Positions 22,663 through 34,309 of a stretch of DNA of 64,000 bases are shown piece after piece (within the stretch, counting starts at the first letter, position 1; each line of letters starts with the position of its first letter). A model generated the notes under the pieces. The model was not told where the DNA came from, searched no databases, and saw nothing but the letters and a program-made list of their open reading frames with translations. The translations under genes and the position numbers were made by a program. Source of the DNA: Dactylellina haptotyla (Eukaryota; Ascomycota; Orbiliomycetes; Orbiliales; Orbiliaceae); assembly GCA_031310005.1 (NCBI GenBank), contig CM062380.1, positions 2,914,001-2,978,000 of the forward strand, written 5' to 3'.

Positions 22663-25563
22663 TTCTTCTGGGTGGTGTCCAATTCTGCTGGCCATGCCGA
22701 ATTGAGAGTTAGTGGCTCTGTCGACTGCGGATATCTGCTAACGATAGCCAAGTTTAGTTTTGTTTTGTATGGTATCTGAATCCTCCTGGCGAGGAATCGG
22801 AACTATTGGCGTTCGGATGAGAGTCTGTTTGGAGTGGTTGGAACACGCCAGTATGCTCAAAGTGAAAAGCGGTTACAGACCATAGCATTTTGGTAAACAT
22901 CTAAGCCTGATTTGAGAGTTTCTAGAATCCAAACAGCTTCGATTCAAACCTTGGCCAAACTACCCCCTCGTTTGTGTGCTAACCTCATGTCGATATGTCC
23001 GGCTGGGAGAGGAAGAAGGGCGAGCCGACCACCTTAATTATTTTGCGTTGTTCCACTGTTGCAGTGTCGTCGCAGCACGTTTGAGGATCCAACAAGGGGG
23101 CAGGGGTCTGCGCAAAAGGTGCTGGCTCGGTTTGGGAGTCCCACGAAGCTCGACGCAGGCACGCTTGGAACAAACAAATTTGCTATAATTGGTATTAATT
23201 ACTGCTTGTGTGTGCTAAGAGTTTCTATAAACTTAATGATACGTTTACCCTTTAAACGTTTATCTTTGCTTGAGCTACGTTTGAATCGAATCGTACGATT
23301 TTTGAATCGAGACGACGGAGTGCAGCAAGCGAATACTGTCAATTACAACATTACTCATACAGCTGATAGTATTATTGTTTCTAAGCTGAAATATACGCAA
23401 ACATGACGCACGTTAGCAGTCCCCGAGCTGAGATCCCTAGCAGGCGTGTTTGGAATCCTATCTACAGTTCGTTTTTCAAAACCTGTTTCCAAACGAGGCA
23501 TAAAACTAAACAAAAGAGGAAACGAACATTAAAAGACCTTATTGCCCTTTTCGACATGTGTCGCCCGATTTGGAGTAGACTGAAAATACCATTCATTTTC
23601 ACCAAGGGAAAAAAAAGTCCACAACACTATAATTCCTCATTATCGAAAGAGCTAAAAAAAAAAACAATATACTATCGCGAATTTATCGGTTCTGAATGAA
23701 TTCAACGCTCTCAAGCCTATTACGTGGTCGGACCAGTAGCTTCTTTTCTCACCGTCGGCTCGGGATACCAAATTTTGAGGCCGAAGCTGGTGAACGCGCT
23801 GACCAACCAGCTGCCTTTATATAAGTATAGATGTATCGTGGGGACATCCTAGGGGTCTGGCATTCCAAAGACTGAGCGAACTGGCTACGATATTTCTTTC
23901 GATCTGAACGCCTATATAATTCCAGACTGAATAGCTTGATGAAGTTAAGAGCAGATGGGGTGGCTGAGGCCATCTGGGCTGAAAACAACACATAGCTATG
24001 CATGTTACGCTGCCTTTGATCCCGGAAATTCTGACCATGACGATATGCATGAATGATTTAACATTGTAGATGGATATTGTAATGTCGATTGAGAGAGAAT
24101 TATAATCAGGAAACTATTTTGGAAATATAGAGATAATAATAATAATGAAATTAAGGTTTGTTTTCTCTTATGCTATGAAGAGTGTGTCCGGCAAAGCGAG
24201 TACATCTGAACGCAACATTTAAATCCTTGCCACCCCATCTAGCAGCTTCGCCGCATTTACACAGTAGCTCCGCACTTCTACATAATACAAATTCCTTAGC
24301 GTTACACGAATTTGTGTAGGGTCTTATAATATTTTAGAGTGCCTTGTAGTCACAGTTGCAACAAAGGAGTTCACTAGGCCTACGATAACCTTCCAATGAT
24401 ACGGAGGCCGGTTGTAAGGGAAAATCCACTAAATGTAATCATGTAACCTTGTATACCGAAAAAATTTAACTCAGCTAGTCACCTCAAATCCATGAGTGAA
24501 GGTACTTTTATTTTCATAGATATGTAATCTCTCTCTTTGTGTGTGTTTTTTCTGCTAGCTTCCAGGTTACGCCTTCGTAATGATTAATTATATTATTGCT
24601 TATGGAAATTGATTTGGTCAATCTATTACATGCGTTGAGGTTTGGGATGTGTTGGTAAGATAGGTACAATAGGGTAGGGCCGACACCATGCGGTAACCTC
24701 GTCATCAAATGGAAAATGTGTAGCTAGCCTTAAAGTTGCGAAAAAGCTTGAAGATCTTTCACAAGGCAAGTTTTATCGAGGTAACTTACTTCAGGGTCTT
24801 TGTGATATCGGAACAACTCCCGAAAATGCTTGGGGCGGACTGTTCTAGGGTCAGCCTCACTGCCATGGTTAGATCCGAGTATTCCGTGGTCATCCATGGT
24901 TGTATTCCGTGACCTGGTCATCCAAAGGATTAGGGTTAATGATCGCTATTATCGCGAAAAGACACCGATATTGGCTAATTACTGGCACTTAGAATAGCAC
25001 AATGTTGCATCAGCTTAGCTTAGCCCACGGCAGCCGGGGTAACCAGAAGTGGCAACACTTTCAGAAGGACTTTTGACCAGCATCACTGCACCGGGTTAGA
25101 TGAGTAAGGTTTTTTTTCGTTGGTCGAATCTCCTTCTTTGTTCAGCCCTCTTTTCCCTTTGGCACTGTAGAAGCTTCCATTTTGTCACCAGATCCAAAGG
25201 CGTGCGAATTCTTGGCTATTCTTAGCAGCAAGCACTAGGGACCACACCAACATTGCGTTATCCACAAGGTGGTATCGGATCGTCCGTATGAGGCTCTGGC
25301 GAGGCCGATCCAAACCTTTCCCTCATACTACTTCTATAGCACACCCGGTTCCTTCGGCACATTATATCCCCGCACTTCATAATTATGACTTCATGTAGAC
25401 ACAGAAAAACCCAACCTAACTAATCATGAATTAACAAATTAGAGTTCTTTTTTGTCAATCGAAGTCGTCCACTATCTTAGCTCCCTACATCCATTCGGAG
25501 TTGGAAGGTAATCTTGGCTATCAGATGATCTTTTCTACAGCCACAACATGCGTGACACTTGTG

Positions 25564-25571
25564 TATATAAA
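25564..25571 (+). promoter_or_regulatory. TATA box of NIS1-like gene
   Basis: TATATAAA, 151 nt upstream of the start codon and followed by a C/T-rich leader. Confidence 0.55.
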
Positions 25572-25714
25572 CTGAAGGTATCGCCTCTTCAAGTGCAAAT
25601 TTTCTACATCATCATCAGTTCACTATTCTTTAGATCTAACATCTCCTCTCCTCAATCGCACAATTCTACCTACAAATTTCATTGATTTTCCAAATCCACA
25701 CCAATACTCTCAAG

Positions 25715-26149
25715 ATGCATTTCTCCAATTTCCTTATCGCCACCGCTGCCACTTTTAGCGGACTTTCCTCTGCAATCATTACTGGTATCTCTGTCCCGGC
25801 TACTATCAAGCCAGGTGACGGATTTAACCTTTACATAAATACCGCCAACTATATTCAATCCGTAGATGATATCGCTATTGCCCTTGGTGTTGCCCCAGGC
25901 AAAGGATATCCGGGCTCGCTCGGTCAAGTCACCGATTCTTTCTACCTTGGTCCATCCCAGTCCAATGTCCTCTACCGAATCCCCAAGTGGACCTCTATTC
26001 CGGCGACCATTCCTAAGGGAAATGCAACCTACACCGCTGCCGTCTTCTCTCTCTACGGAGCTGCTGATGCTCAAACTTTGACATCCTACAATGTCACCGT
26101 TGCCATTGGCGATACGACTAGCACCACTTATGTTACCAGCTCCCCTTAA
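25715..26149 (+). CDS. NIS1-family secreted protein (necrosis-inducing secreted protein 1-like)
   Basis: Single exon, 144 residues. Residues 1-20 (MHFSNFLIATAATFSGLSSA) are a signal peptide. The mature part contains the pattern I associate with NIS1: a G-I-S-V-P-A-T-I-K-P-G-D segment, YIQSVDDIAIALG, PGKGYPGSLG, DSFYLGPSQSNV and IPKGNATYTAAVFSLYG, with no cysteine. NIS1 was described in Colletotrichum as an effector conserved in ascomycetes and basidiomycetes that binds the plant kinases BAK1 and BIK1 and dampens immunity; such a role in this organism is only inferred. In non-pathogens NIS1 homologues are also common. The gene has its own TATA box and stands alone in a gene-poor stretch. The start is the only ATG before the signal peptide. 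Confidence 0.8.
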   Translation: MHFSNFLIATAATFSGLSSAIITGISVPATIKPGDGFNLYINTANYIQSVDDIAIALGVAPGKGYPGSLGQVTDSFYLGPSQSNVLYRIPKWTSIPATIPKGNATYTAAVFSLYGAADAQTLTSYNVTVAIGDTTSTTYVTSSP

Positions 26150-26592
26150 GCAAAGGATGATTTGCGCTATTCATAAATTTCCTTATGTGTAATACAGCAT
26201 TTGAACGAGCGTGCATCTGGGTGGAGTTTATGGCTTCAATTTTAAAATTTTGACGAAATCCTGTTAGATTCAATCCTTACTGTATTTTTTATTCAAGTTA
26301 CACACTCATTAATCTATGGGCTTTCGATCCTTCATTTTTGTCACAACAAAACAATACGTAGATTTGTAAAATCAGATTTCACTATAACGGTAAGAGATGC
26401 CGTCAAAATTTACTTTGAAAGATATTTTAATTTCGAATCGAAATTATATACAAAAGAAACAGCATGATGTAACCAGATCTCAGCCACAAAAAATATCATC
26501 CTAATCAAGAAAGGTCGTCTGAATTGAAATAAAAGTAGCATTCTGCCAGCACAACACTCCATCGGCCCAGCCCTAGCTATTTCTTTCTTTCT
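26150..26592. other. Intergenic between convergent secreted-protein genes
   Basis: AT-rich 3' regions of both neighbours. Nothing else seen. Confidence 0.5.
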
Positions 26593-27343
26593 TTACTGAA
26601 TTTCGTGATATAGCTTGTACTTCAAATTATCCATCGCCATGAGTGCTAGAGCATCTGGGACTCCCAAATCCAACCCAACAGGGGCAAGAGCGGTCAAAAC
26701 AGCGCTCTCCATCGTGATGACCATACCGGTGATACCCTTGAACTGGTCACCGAACTTGACGTGCTGCTGTTTGCTCTTTGGAGTAATAATCAAGGGCAAC
26801 TCACTACCAGGAGTGGGTGTGAATGTAGCAACCTGTGGGGGGAGTCGCTTGTTGCCAATATATGGTGTGAAGACCAAAGTGCATTGGATCAAAACACCCG
26901 GAATAGTGGTAGTGGTGGTCATGCAGTGGAAATCAAGCTCGTGGAGGTCAAAACAGTGGATGTCTGAGCCTGGATAAGTGGAGTTGATTGAAGGGGGAGT
27001 CTTCAAGAGGTCGTCTATCAGATAGCGGGCAATTGGAAATGGTGCATCAAACTCGATGGAGAATAGGTTGAGGTCTTCGAGGCCAACTGGAGAGTTTCCG
27101 AGCGTGAAACCTTTGTATTTGAGACCTTTGTAAGTCTTGATAGGAAAGAGGTCGCCGATGAGAGGAACGGCGCCGGGAACATCGTTGTACTATGCTAATG
27201 TTAGATGGGGAATTGTTACTTTCAACGAGCTGTAGAACACCTACATCAGCGAACACTTCTTCAGTTCTGTACTGATTGCCAGCTGGGACGGCGGCAGCAA
27301 AGCCTTGGAGACAAGCAAGAAGGATATATGGCAAAGCGATCAT
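26593..27343 (-). CDS. Secreted protein of unknown function, 231 residues
   Basis: Exons 27343-27245 and 27189-26593, joined in phase 0 by a 55-nt intron (GTAGGT donor, CTAAC branch, ATAG acceptor). Residues 1-19 are a signal peptide (MIALPYILLACLQGFAAAVP). The mature protein has YNDVPGAVPLIGDLFP and YKGLKYKGFTLGNS near its start, then a beta-rich body with CFDLHELDFHCM and TTTTTIPGVLIQCTLVF. This resembles a group of small ascomycete secreted proteins in which a Y-K-G-L motif precedes a jelly-roll-like domain; I know no function for them. Three cysteines remain in the mature part. It is convergent with the NIS1-like gene. Confidence 0.78.
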
Positions 27344-29539
27344 CTTGAATGTAATGAATGGATATATTATTTAATATAATATAATAAAAGTGTTGTAGTA
27401 GTGATAAAGTATCAAATGAATGTGAGAAAATGAATGTAAAGAATGAAGCAGGCGATGTAAAGAGTGAAGAAAGCGAATGCGCTGATTGCGATGCTGATAG
27501 AAGTCGTTCCTCAGAGGGCGAACAACCCCATTTTATAGAATTCTTGTCTATATAGGTTTACAATATTGATTTGCGTATCGCTATAGCATCACGTCGATAT
27601 ACACAACCGAACCCTCTCGCCGGTTCTTCGGCAAGGAGCTCAGGATCGTCTCCTGTTGCATTGAATTCCCGCCAATGCGTGTTAAAATTTGGAAGAGACG
27701 ATCATTCATGAGTCGTCGCAGTCTTTATCGTGATGTTTTTGTGGTAACGTCGCGCTGCTAACGAATATGGGGTAAAGATGTGCAACCTGGAGTCCGAATC
27801 AAGACGGGGAGGCCCCACATACCTCCCTCGACTCCGAAAATTTCTATAGAGGGGCTCAAGTATGCCGCCGCGCTTTTCTTACTATTCCTTTCTCGAAAAT
27901 AATAGGGGAACGGAGATTTGCTAGTCGATGGAGCTATTTTGTGGGTTGGGTAGGATAAGTACGCAAGGGACTAATGCTTCAGCTAGGGGTCGCTTATTGG
28001 GTCCTGCGAAGTGTTGTATATCCACAGCGGAACAGATGGATCCATCTACCTGCATATAGAGCTCAAAATCGCAGGTTACGGTCCAAATTCTTCCTTGGAC
28101 ATGCGGCGGTCTACGCGACCTCGATCTGAGCAGCCAGGAAACCCGGAAGCCCGAAAGAAGGAGACAACCTGGAAATGAATAGTACAGGGCGTCGCAACTC
28201 CTCAGTTGGCTTCGATGGCATTGTGAGCCCTTGAGGGATCTGACTTATCTGCCTTGAATTGTTATGAGGAATTCCGCACGTTTCATGATTTTGTTATTGT
28301 GAATATCGCCACGGACCTTTGTGTTATCGATCCAGGTCTCGATTGTGGCTGGAATGGATCCGTCTATCAAATCAGGAGAATGCGCGGCTAGCCCGGAGAA
28401 TGGAGGCACCTTGCATCAGAATCTCCAACAAAAGCAACGCAAAGATATTTTTGCGTTGTTCAAGAGGTCCGGATGCCGACGCCTGGCGCTGAGCTATGAA
28501 GACGGCACGGGACACTAGTATACTTTGTCTCAAATCACGAATGCCATATAATCAAAGGACTCCAGCATAGCCTGCCGATGTTTTGATGTCTGCGGTTGAA
28601 CTAGAACAGCCTTACATAGGGAGCCGAGGCTCATAGAACCCCACTTACATTGTCGATTCCAAAACGGGTAGTTAGGACCCTGTCAATGGAAATGGTGAAA
28701 CAGCAAAACGGATACCACCAACCGAAAACTTCTTCGCAAAGGCTTGACAAGAGTTTCAAAAACAGAATTCGGCAACTAGAAAGCTTGAAACATCTATTCA
28801 AGGTGTACATTCCTGGTTCCCACGCGGATGATTTCGTACGTCGACACAATATATTGTACTTCGTTATATGCTTATTGAGGCTGTGTCCCGACTGATTACC
28901 ACGGGTAGCTAGCATTCGTTTCGAACGAGCTCGCGCAAAAGCACTCGTCGTGTGATGCATCTATGCTTGATGGGAGATTTAAATCTCGATTTTTGGATGG
29001 TGGTTTGCGAAATCACGGTTTTGACCGGGTAGCGGGTGGTTGTTTCACATACAAGCCCTCTAACTATATTCATTGCTCTGTCTTTCTATACCTGGTTATT
29101 GAAAGCCGTTCTGGTTCGCATATTATTAGTTCTTTTACATCCCTAGTAGCGAGATGCCGTCTCAATGCCTTAGGGACGTTATATTCGCGTCGCTGTTTTG
29201 CTGCGGGGCTGAGCATGAGAGCGAAGTCAGGAAGCTGCCATGGTTGAGTACCAGCAACTTTAAGCTGGGTATTCCATGCGTCGCAGAAGCCATACACGTG
29301 TACACCAAGGGAGAAAGTTCGATATTAGTTCTATGAGGCTATAGATATTTACATCTATTTTAAGATATGCGACGCAATTTCTCCATTCTTGAAAATATAT
29401 ATAGGAGCATAGAAATCACGATGTTATTTGAGATTTTTAACTTCATTCACTCAATATATTTTCTTGCCATATATTCTCATTTTCATTTCTTTAAATAACC
29501 CTCCTTGGAAGTTTGGTCTTTTTTTTAAAAGATTCTACG
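27344..29539. other. Gene-poor 2.2-kb stretch
   Basis: Holds the promoters of the flanking divergent genes. No coding sequence, tRNA or mobile element recognised; open frames at 28321-28518 and 28631-28960 lack any domain or splice support. Confidence 0.5.
27531..27537 (-). promoter_or_regulatory. TATA box of secreted protein gene
   Basis: TATAAAA on the minus strand, about 190 nt upstream of the start codon at 27343. Confidence 0.5.
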
Positions 29540-31391
29540 ATGAGAGTATCTACTTTGACCCTCACTACCGCGTTACTTGCAGTGGCGAATGCCCTCCCAA
29601 CTTCAGTAGAACTGGTTGACTCTACGAAACTTCAACCCTTCATCACCAAGGAAAAGTTGGAAGCGAAAGTCCAAGAACTCTATGCGATTGCTAAACGCAA
29701 TAATGGAACCCGCGACCTGGGGAGTTCCGGTATGTCATCCAAAAAGCCAGGATCCCCAATCCAAAGTGGAGCTGGTTGAAATTCAACAAAATCTAATTGG
29801 GGTTTGTAGGTGCCGCCGACACACTCGACTGGATCGAGAACAATCTTCCTAAAGATTATTATAACATCGAAAGACAATCCTGTAGGTGGAGTTAGATATA
29901 ATTTTCCTAAAATTATCTTTTGATATATCTACTAATATGACCTCTAGTTGACGTTGAGCGACTAGTCTATGATGAAGTCTCGATAACAGTTGATGGTGTT
30001 TCGCAGGAGGAGGTTGCCAAGATGTTTTATAACGGCAACGGGAAAGTCAGCGCACCGGTTGTTTTAGCTAAAAACCACGGCTGCAATGCTGTAAGTGATT
30101 TTTCCTGCGGCATAGACGAAACCAATTTATATTTTATGACAGAGCCTTACGAGCTAATGCGGCTCATAGACCGACTTCCCTTCGGATACGGCTGGTAAAA
30201 TTACGATTGTGAGAAGAGGAGGGGAATGTGGCTACGGTGAAAGAATGAGTCAGGCTGGGAAGCTAGGCGCAGCTGGGTTCATCCTATGGGATAATATGCC
30301 AACCCTCCAGAAGGATATAGAAGGTGAATATTACACCGGCTGGGTAGCGCCTGCATCGGATTACAACATTACCGAATACCCTGTATCAGTCCTTGTTGGC
30401 CACGCAGTTGCTCAAGCCATGGTAGATAATTATCAATTGGAAAAGGGCGCTTCAAAGGTTAATGTTACGATTGCCTGCCGTTGGCATAATGAAGTCCAGA
30501 AGGGATACAATATAATTGCTACAACCAAGGGCGGTGATCAAAACGCGATTATTACTGTTGGCGCTCATACAGACTCTGTTGAGGCTGGCCCTGGTATCAA
30601 CGACAATGGCTCCGGAACTATCGCTCAAATTGAGGTTGCGAATGCACTGTCCAAGTTCTCGGTTAAGAACGCGGTGCGTTTCTGCTTTTGGTCTGGAGAG
30701 GAATTAGGTTTACTGGGCTCGCAACATTATACTGCACACCTGTCGGATGCCGAGGCAGCGAAGATTGTTATGAACTTGGATTTTGATATGTTGGCCTCTC
30801 CAAACTATGTAAGTTCTGCCTCTACACTGAAAATACCCGCCCTTTTCTGCTCTATGATCCATGAACCCTGTATCTCTCTCTATATATGCAAAAGACATGA
30901 TTCTAACACTGGACGAATAGATTTATTCCGTCTATGCGAGCGGCAGTAATTTTCAGTTTAAAACACCACTGTCTCGTGCCGGAAGCGATATGATCGCTGG
31001 TGTGTTCAAAGATTTCTTCAAAGAGAGCGGCAATATCCCAAACCTTCCTACTGAATTTGACGGTCGCTCGGACTATGCGGGATTCTTGGACCGTGGGATC
31101 CCGGCGAGTGGTGTCTACACTGGTGCGGAGAAAATCAAGACGGAGGAGGAAGCCAAACTATTTGGCGGGGAGGCAGGGAAACCATATGATCCTTGCTACC
31201 ACCAGGCTTGTGATGACGACACTAACATCAACTACGAGGCGTTTGTTGTGGGCGTGAGGTCGGTCGCATTTTCCGTGGGTAAGTTCGGTGGCAGCATCGA
31301 AGGATTTCCATTTCCTCGGCCAACAAATGCAACGCTACCTGCTACCCGTCGTTTGAGTAAACGCGAGTATAGTGCCCCATTGGTCAATTAA
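29540..31391 (+). CDS. Secreted M28 aminopeptidase with PA domain
   Basis: Five exons: 29540-29729, 29810-29881, 29948-30090, 30170-30808 and 30921-31391, giving 504 residues. Residues 1-17 are a signal peptide (MRVSTLTLTTALLAVANA). A protease-associated domain spans roughly 110-240 (AGFILWDNMP, YPVSVLVGHA). The M28 zinc peptidase domain follows, with metal ligands visible in order: GAHTDSV, GINDNGSG, SGEELGLLG, MNLDFDM and the final CYHQACDD. This is the pattern of secreted leucine aminopeptidase Y/Lap2-like enzymes that remove N-terminal residues from peptides. The tail (about 20 residues, Arg-rich) carries a Lys-Arg. The gene belongs to a local group of secreted products; a role in feeding on external protein is the simplest reading. 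Confidence 0.92.
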
Positions 31392-32556
31392 TTGATTCGT
31401 GGTGGACCCAGGACTGTTATTACCCTATAGGCGTATGTAGCACAGCATTGTTCTATGAACGAAACACTATATTTTGTATCTATAGCTACCTAGAAATATA
31501 CTTCCGAAATTTAGTGCCAGTTTAGCGAATTCTATCTGTATTTTGCAAAATAGAGAAAGATAGACGATGGGGAAATTGTGAAACACAATTGAGAAGTATG
31601 GGAATATCCGACTTGCATTTCAGGATAGAGCAAAATGCTTGGCCATAGCAGCTAGACAACCTTAGGTGATTTAACATTTCCGTCGACAGATCGCCTACTG
31701 GATGCATGAAAGCCAAGATTTGACTGCCTGGGACAGCTTTTCTTTGCTCTCCGAACCATTTGGTGGTAAAGGTGGACGCTTCTCGGGGCTGCTGCTGCCG
31801 TTTCGCGAGAGTTAGACGCACCGCGTCGGCTGCGTCGGCCCACAACAGCAATCGATGGAGAAGCCCAGCCAAATTGGTTTAAAACACGAGTCGAGAGCGG
31901 TCTCAAAGCTGCGGGGCCAAAAAGGCTTGTTCGTTGCCAGTGGAAGTTCACAAATATGCATCTTCCGGGCGTGCTCCAAGACACCCTCGAATCCGCCATC
32001 GGGTGGGCAGGTGCTCGCAGGCTGGCGGTTCCCGGGCAAGCAACAACACGCGGCTTGGCGACTGCAGGCGAGAACTTGGCACGGCGTCCTAATCCGCAGG
32101 CCACAAGACTTGCAAGGCCAGTTGCGAAGCATACCGGGACCACTCCTCGCCCGCGGCTCCAGCTTTCCAGTTCGGACACAACCTGGCTGCCGCTGCCGCT
32201 TCGGTCGCTCAGACAAGCCTGTCGGCAACGGCCCCGCCAGCACTGTCACGTTTGCTTATTTCCCCAGCAGATGAGACCAGAGATCGCTTTGCTGTTCGAG
32301 GGTGGGTGAAAATAAGAGACCTGGATATTACTTATTTAATGGAGACTTCCTTCCGCAATTTCGGTATGGTAGATTGACCAGGCACATAACCAGTTTGCGC
32401 CCGCAACAGCCGCTCCTTAAGCTGTATTTCAACATTCATTACTGTTTTAGACATTCATTTGCAATTCGACGCCTTCTTTTCACTTCTCAACTTTTAAAAC
32501 AGTCCTTCCCATAAATATCGGATTTCGTTTTTCTCTTTTTAGAATCAAAGGACAAA
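31392..32556. other. Intergenic with GC-rich block
   Basis: The block 31700-32280 is clearly richer in G+C than its flanks and has overlapping long frames on both strands, none with a domain, signal peptide or credible intron. It may be promoter DNA of the cupredoxin gene or inserted sequence. Confidence 0.45.
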
Positions 32557-33878
32557 ATGCAGCTTAAACTCGCAATTCTTTCTGCTTTGCTTGCTGGGTA
32601 TGTTTTCGTGGGTTAGGCCCTTCTGATCGTCTCGAACATAAATATTGACTTTTTGGATAGCTCTGTTATCGCCGGCGACGACGGTTATGGTGATGATGGA
32701 TATGGCGGTTACGGGGATGACAAGCCCAAGGTCAGGTCTACTTGCAAGCCCTCAACCAAATGGGCGACCAAGACCAAATGGTGCACGAAGACTTCGATCG
32801 TCACCAAGACAAAAACTTGCACTAAATATAAGACTTGCACTACGTCTTCAATGAAGACAGAGACGTCCACTGTTACCGTGACCACTACTACAGAGCTTGG
32901 AGGCGGTGATTCGGGTAGTTCCGATTCCCCTGCTGGAACCGGCACCGGTGGAAGCGTGGTTGCTGTGCCCTCAAGCAGCTCGGCCTCGAGTGCGTCTGGA
33001 AGATCTGACAGCACTTCTGCCCCAGTTCCCACTGATGAACCAGAGGCTCAAACTGCTGACTCCGCGAGTTCCACAAACTCCGGAGCTGCCGCTGATTCTA
33101 CTTCTGCGGCTATGGCTTCCAGCACTGCTGCGAGCGATAGCGACGCAGAAACTAGCACTAGCGCTGCAGCGTCGAGTGCGGCTGCATCTAGCAGCGCTTC
33201 CAGCGCCAGCGCTGCTGCTCCTTCGTCGAGCTCTAGCAGTACCCCCAGCGGAAAGGTTATCACCATCCAAGCCACCGTTAGCGGAGGAAAACCCGCTTTT
33301 GTACCAAACTCGGTGACAGCTGCTGTTGGAGACATCATCAGTTTCGAATTCCACCCAAGGACCCACTCCGTTGTCCGAGGAAGCTTCGAGTCGCCATGCA
33401 AGCCACAAGACGAGGGTGGCTTTTACTCTGGTCTCTTCCCAATTGATGCCGCCGCTAAGAGTGTAAGTACATTTTTCTTGAAAAGCACAATACGTAAACG
33501 AGATTCTAATTTGATCAATTTTGATAGTTCCCAACATTCAACATCACTGTTGCAGATGACAAGCCAATTTGGTTCTACTGCTCTGATGGACCCCATTGCC
33601 AACTGGGTATGGTCGGTGTCATCAACGCACCTTCTGGTAAGACCGTCGCCGATTACCAAAAGGCTAGCAAGGACGCCTCCGAAAATGTTACTCCTACAAA
33701 GGAACCGTATGGTGGCAATGTAAGTACATTTCTTCCTGCACTACGTTCGGCTCCTAGCCACACTGCTACAGATTCAACGAAAACTAATACGTCTTCCAAT
33801 ATTTCTAGTAATTGCGGTTCCGGTGGCATCTACGGTAGTTATAGCTATCGGAGAGTTAGAAGAGTTCGTAGAGCGTGA
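32557..33878 (+). CDS. Secreted Ser-rich cupredoxin-domain protein
   Basis: Exons 32557-32597, 32661-33462 and 33528 onward. The signal peptide spans intron 1 (MQLKLAILSALLAG). After a Gly/Asp/Tyr-rich start come Thr/Lys/Cys repeats (TKTKTCTKYKTC) and a long Ser/Ala-rich linker (about residues 90-215), probably O-glycosylated. The C-terminal cupredoxin domain starts at VITIQATVSGGKPAFVPN and contains the ligand regions PRTHSVV and CSDGPHCQLGM, so type-1 copper binding or a plantacyanin-like fold is expected. The 3' end is uncertain. Read straight through from 33719 the frame stops at 33878 with an Arg-rich tail. Removing a 52-nt intron (33720-33771) instead yields a hydrophobic, possibly membrane-spanning tail ending at 33984. 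Using a later acceptor at about 33810 ends the protein at once. Start and domain call are firm. Confidence 0.8.
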
Positions 33879-34309
33879 TCATGATACGAAGAATATTTCT
33901 TCTACATCTGTTATTTTAGGGACGGAAACGTCCAAAAGTACAATAGAAATACCTTTCAAATTGCCAGTAGTATCAAGTGTTTAGCCTGTGGCCAGATATG
34001 AGAATTTACGTGCGCATACGCACCGGACTTCCAAATGGAACTCGTAGAAATATGACTCTCAACTGGATTTAAGAAAGAATTGTGATCGGATATATTTGAT
34101 ACTTTAAAAGGTCGATGAAAATTTAACCAGGTTTAATTGAAATATAGTATAGAGATACGAGAACCGAATATATACAGAAATTCTTGAAAAGTATGATCTC
34201 CAATCATGCAACTCCGAGCCCACATTTAATTCGTCAACGTTTCAGAATTGGAAAGCTTTCCAGCAGTACCTTCCAATATCATAAGAGGTCGTGATATCAT
34301 ACAAAACAG
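33879..34309. other. Intergenic between convergent genes
   Basis: 3' regions only, apart from the alternative last exon of the cupredoxin gene (to 33984). Nothing else seen. Confidence 0.45.

Larger units (their letters stand above)
22364..25714. other. Gene-poor 3.3-kb stretch
   Basis: No gene supported. It holds the repeat gene's promoter at the left and the NIS1-like gene's promoter at the right. A minus-strand open frame at 24730-24921 ends in HFRELFRYHKDPE followed by a GTAAGT donor, which may be a fossil or small exon, but no partner exon was found. No terminal repeats, transposase or tRNA were recognised. Confidence 0.5.

Noticed and set aside
22364-25714. Decayed transposon or RIP-mutated repeat
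   Set aside because: No terminal repeats, target duplications or transposase fragments seen, and base composition is not extreme.
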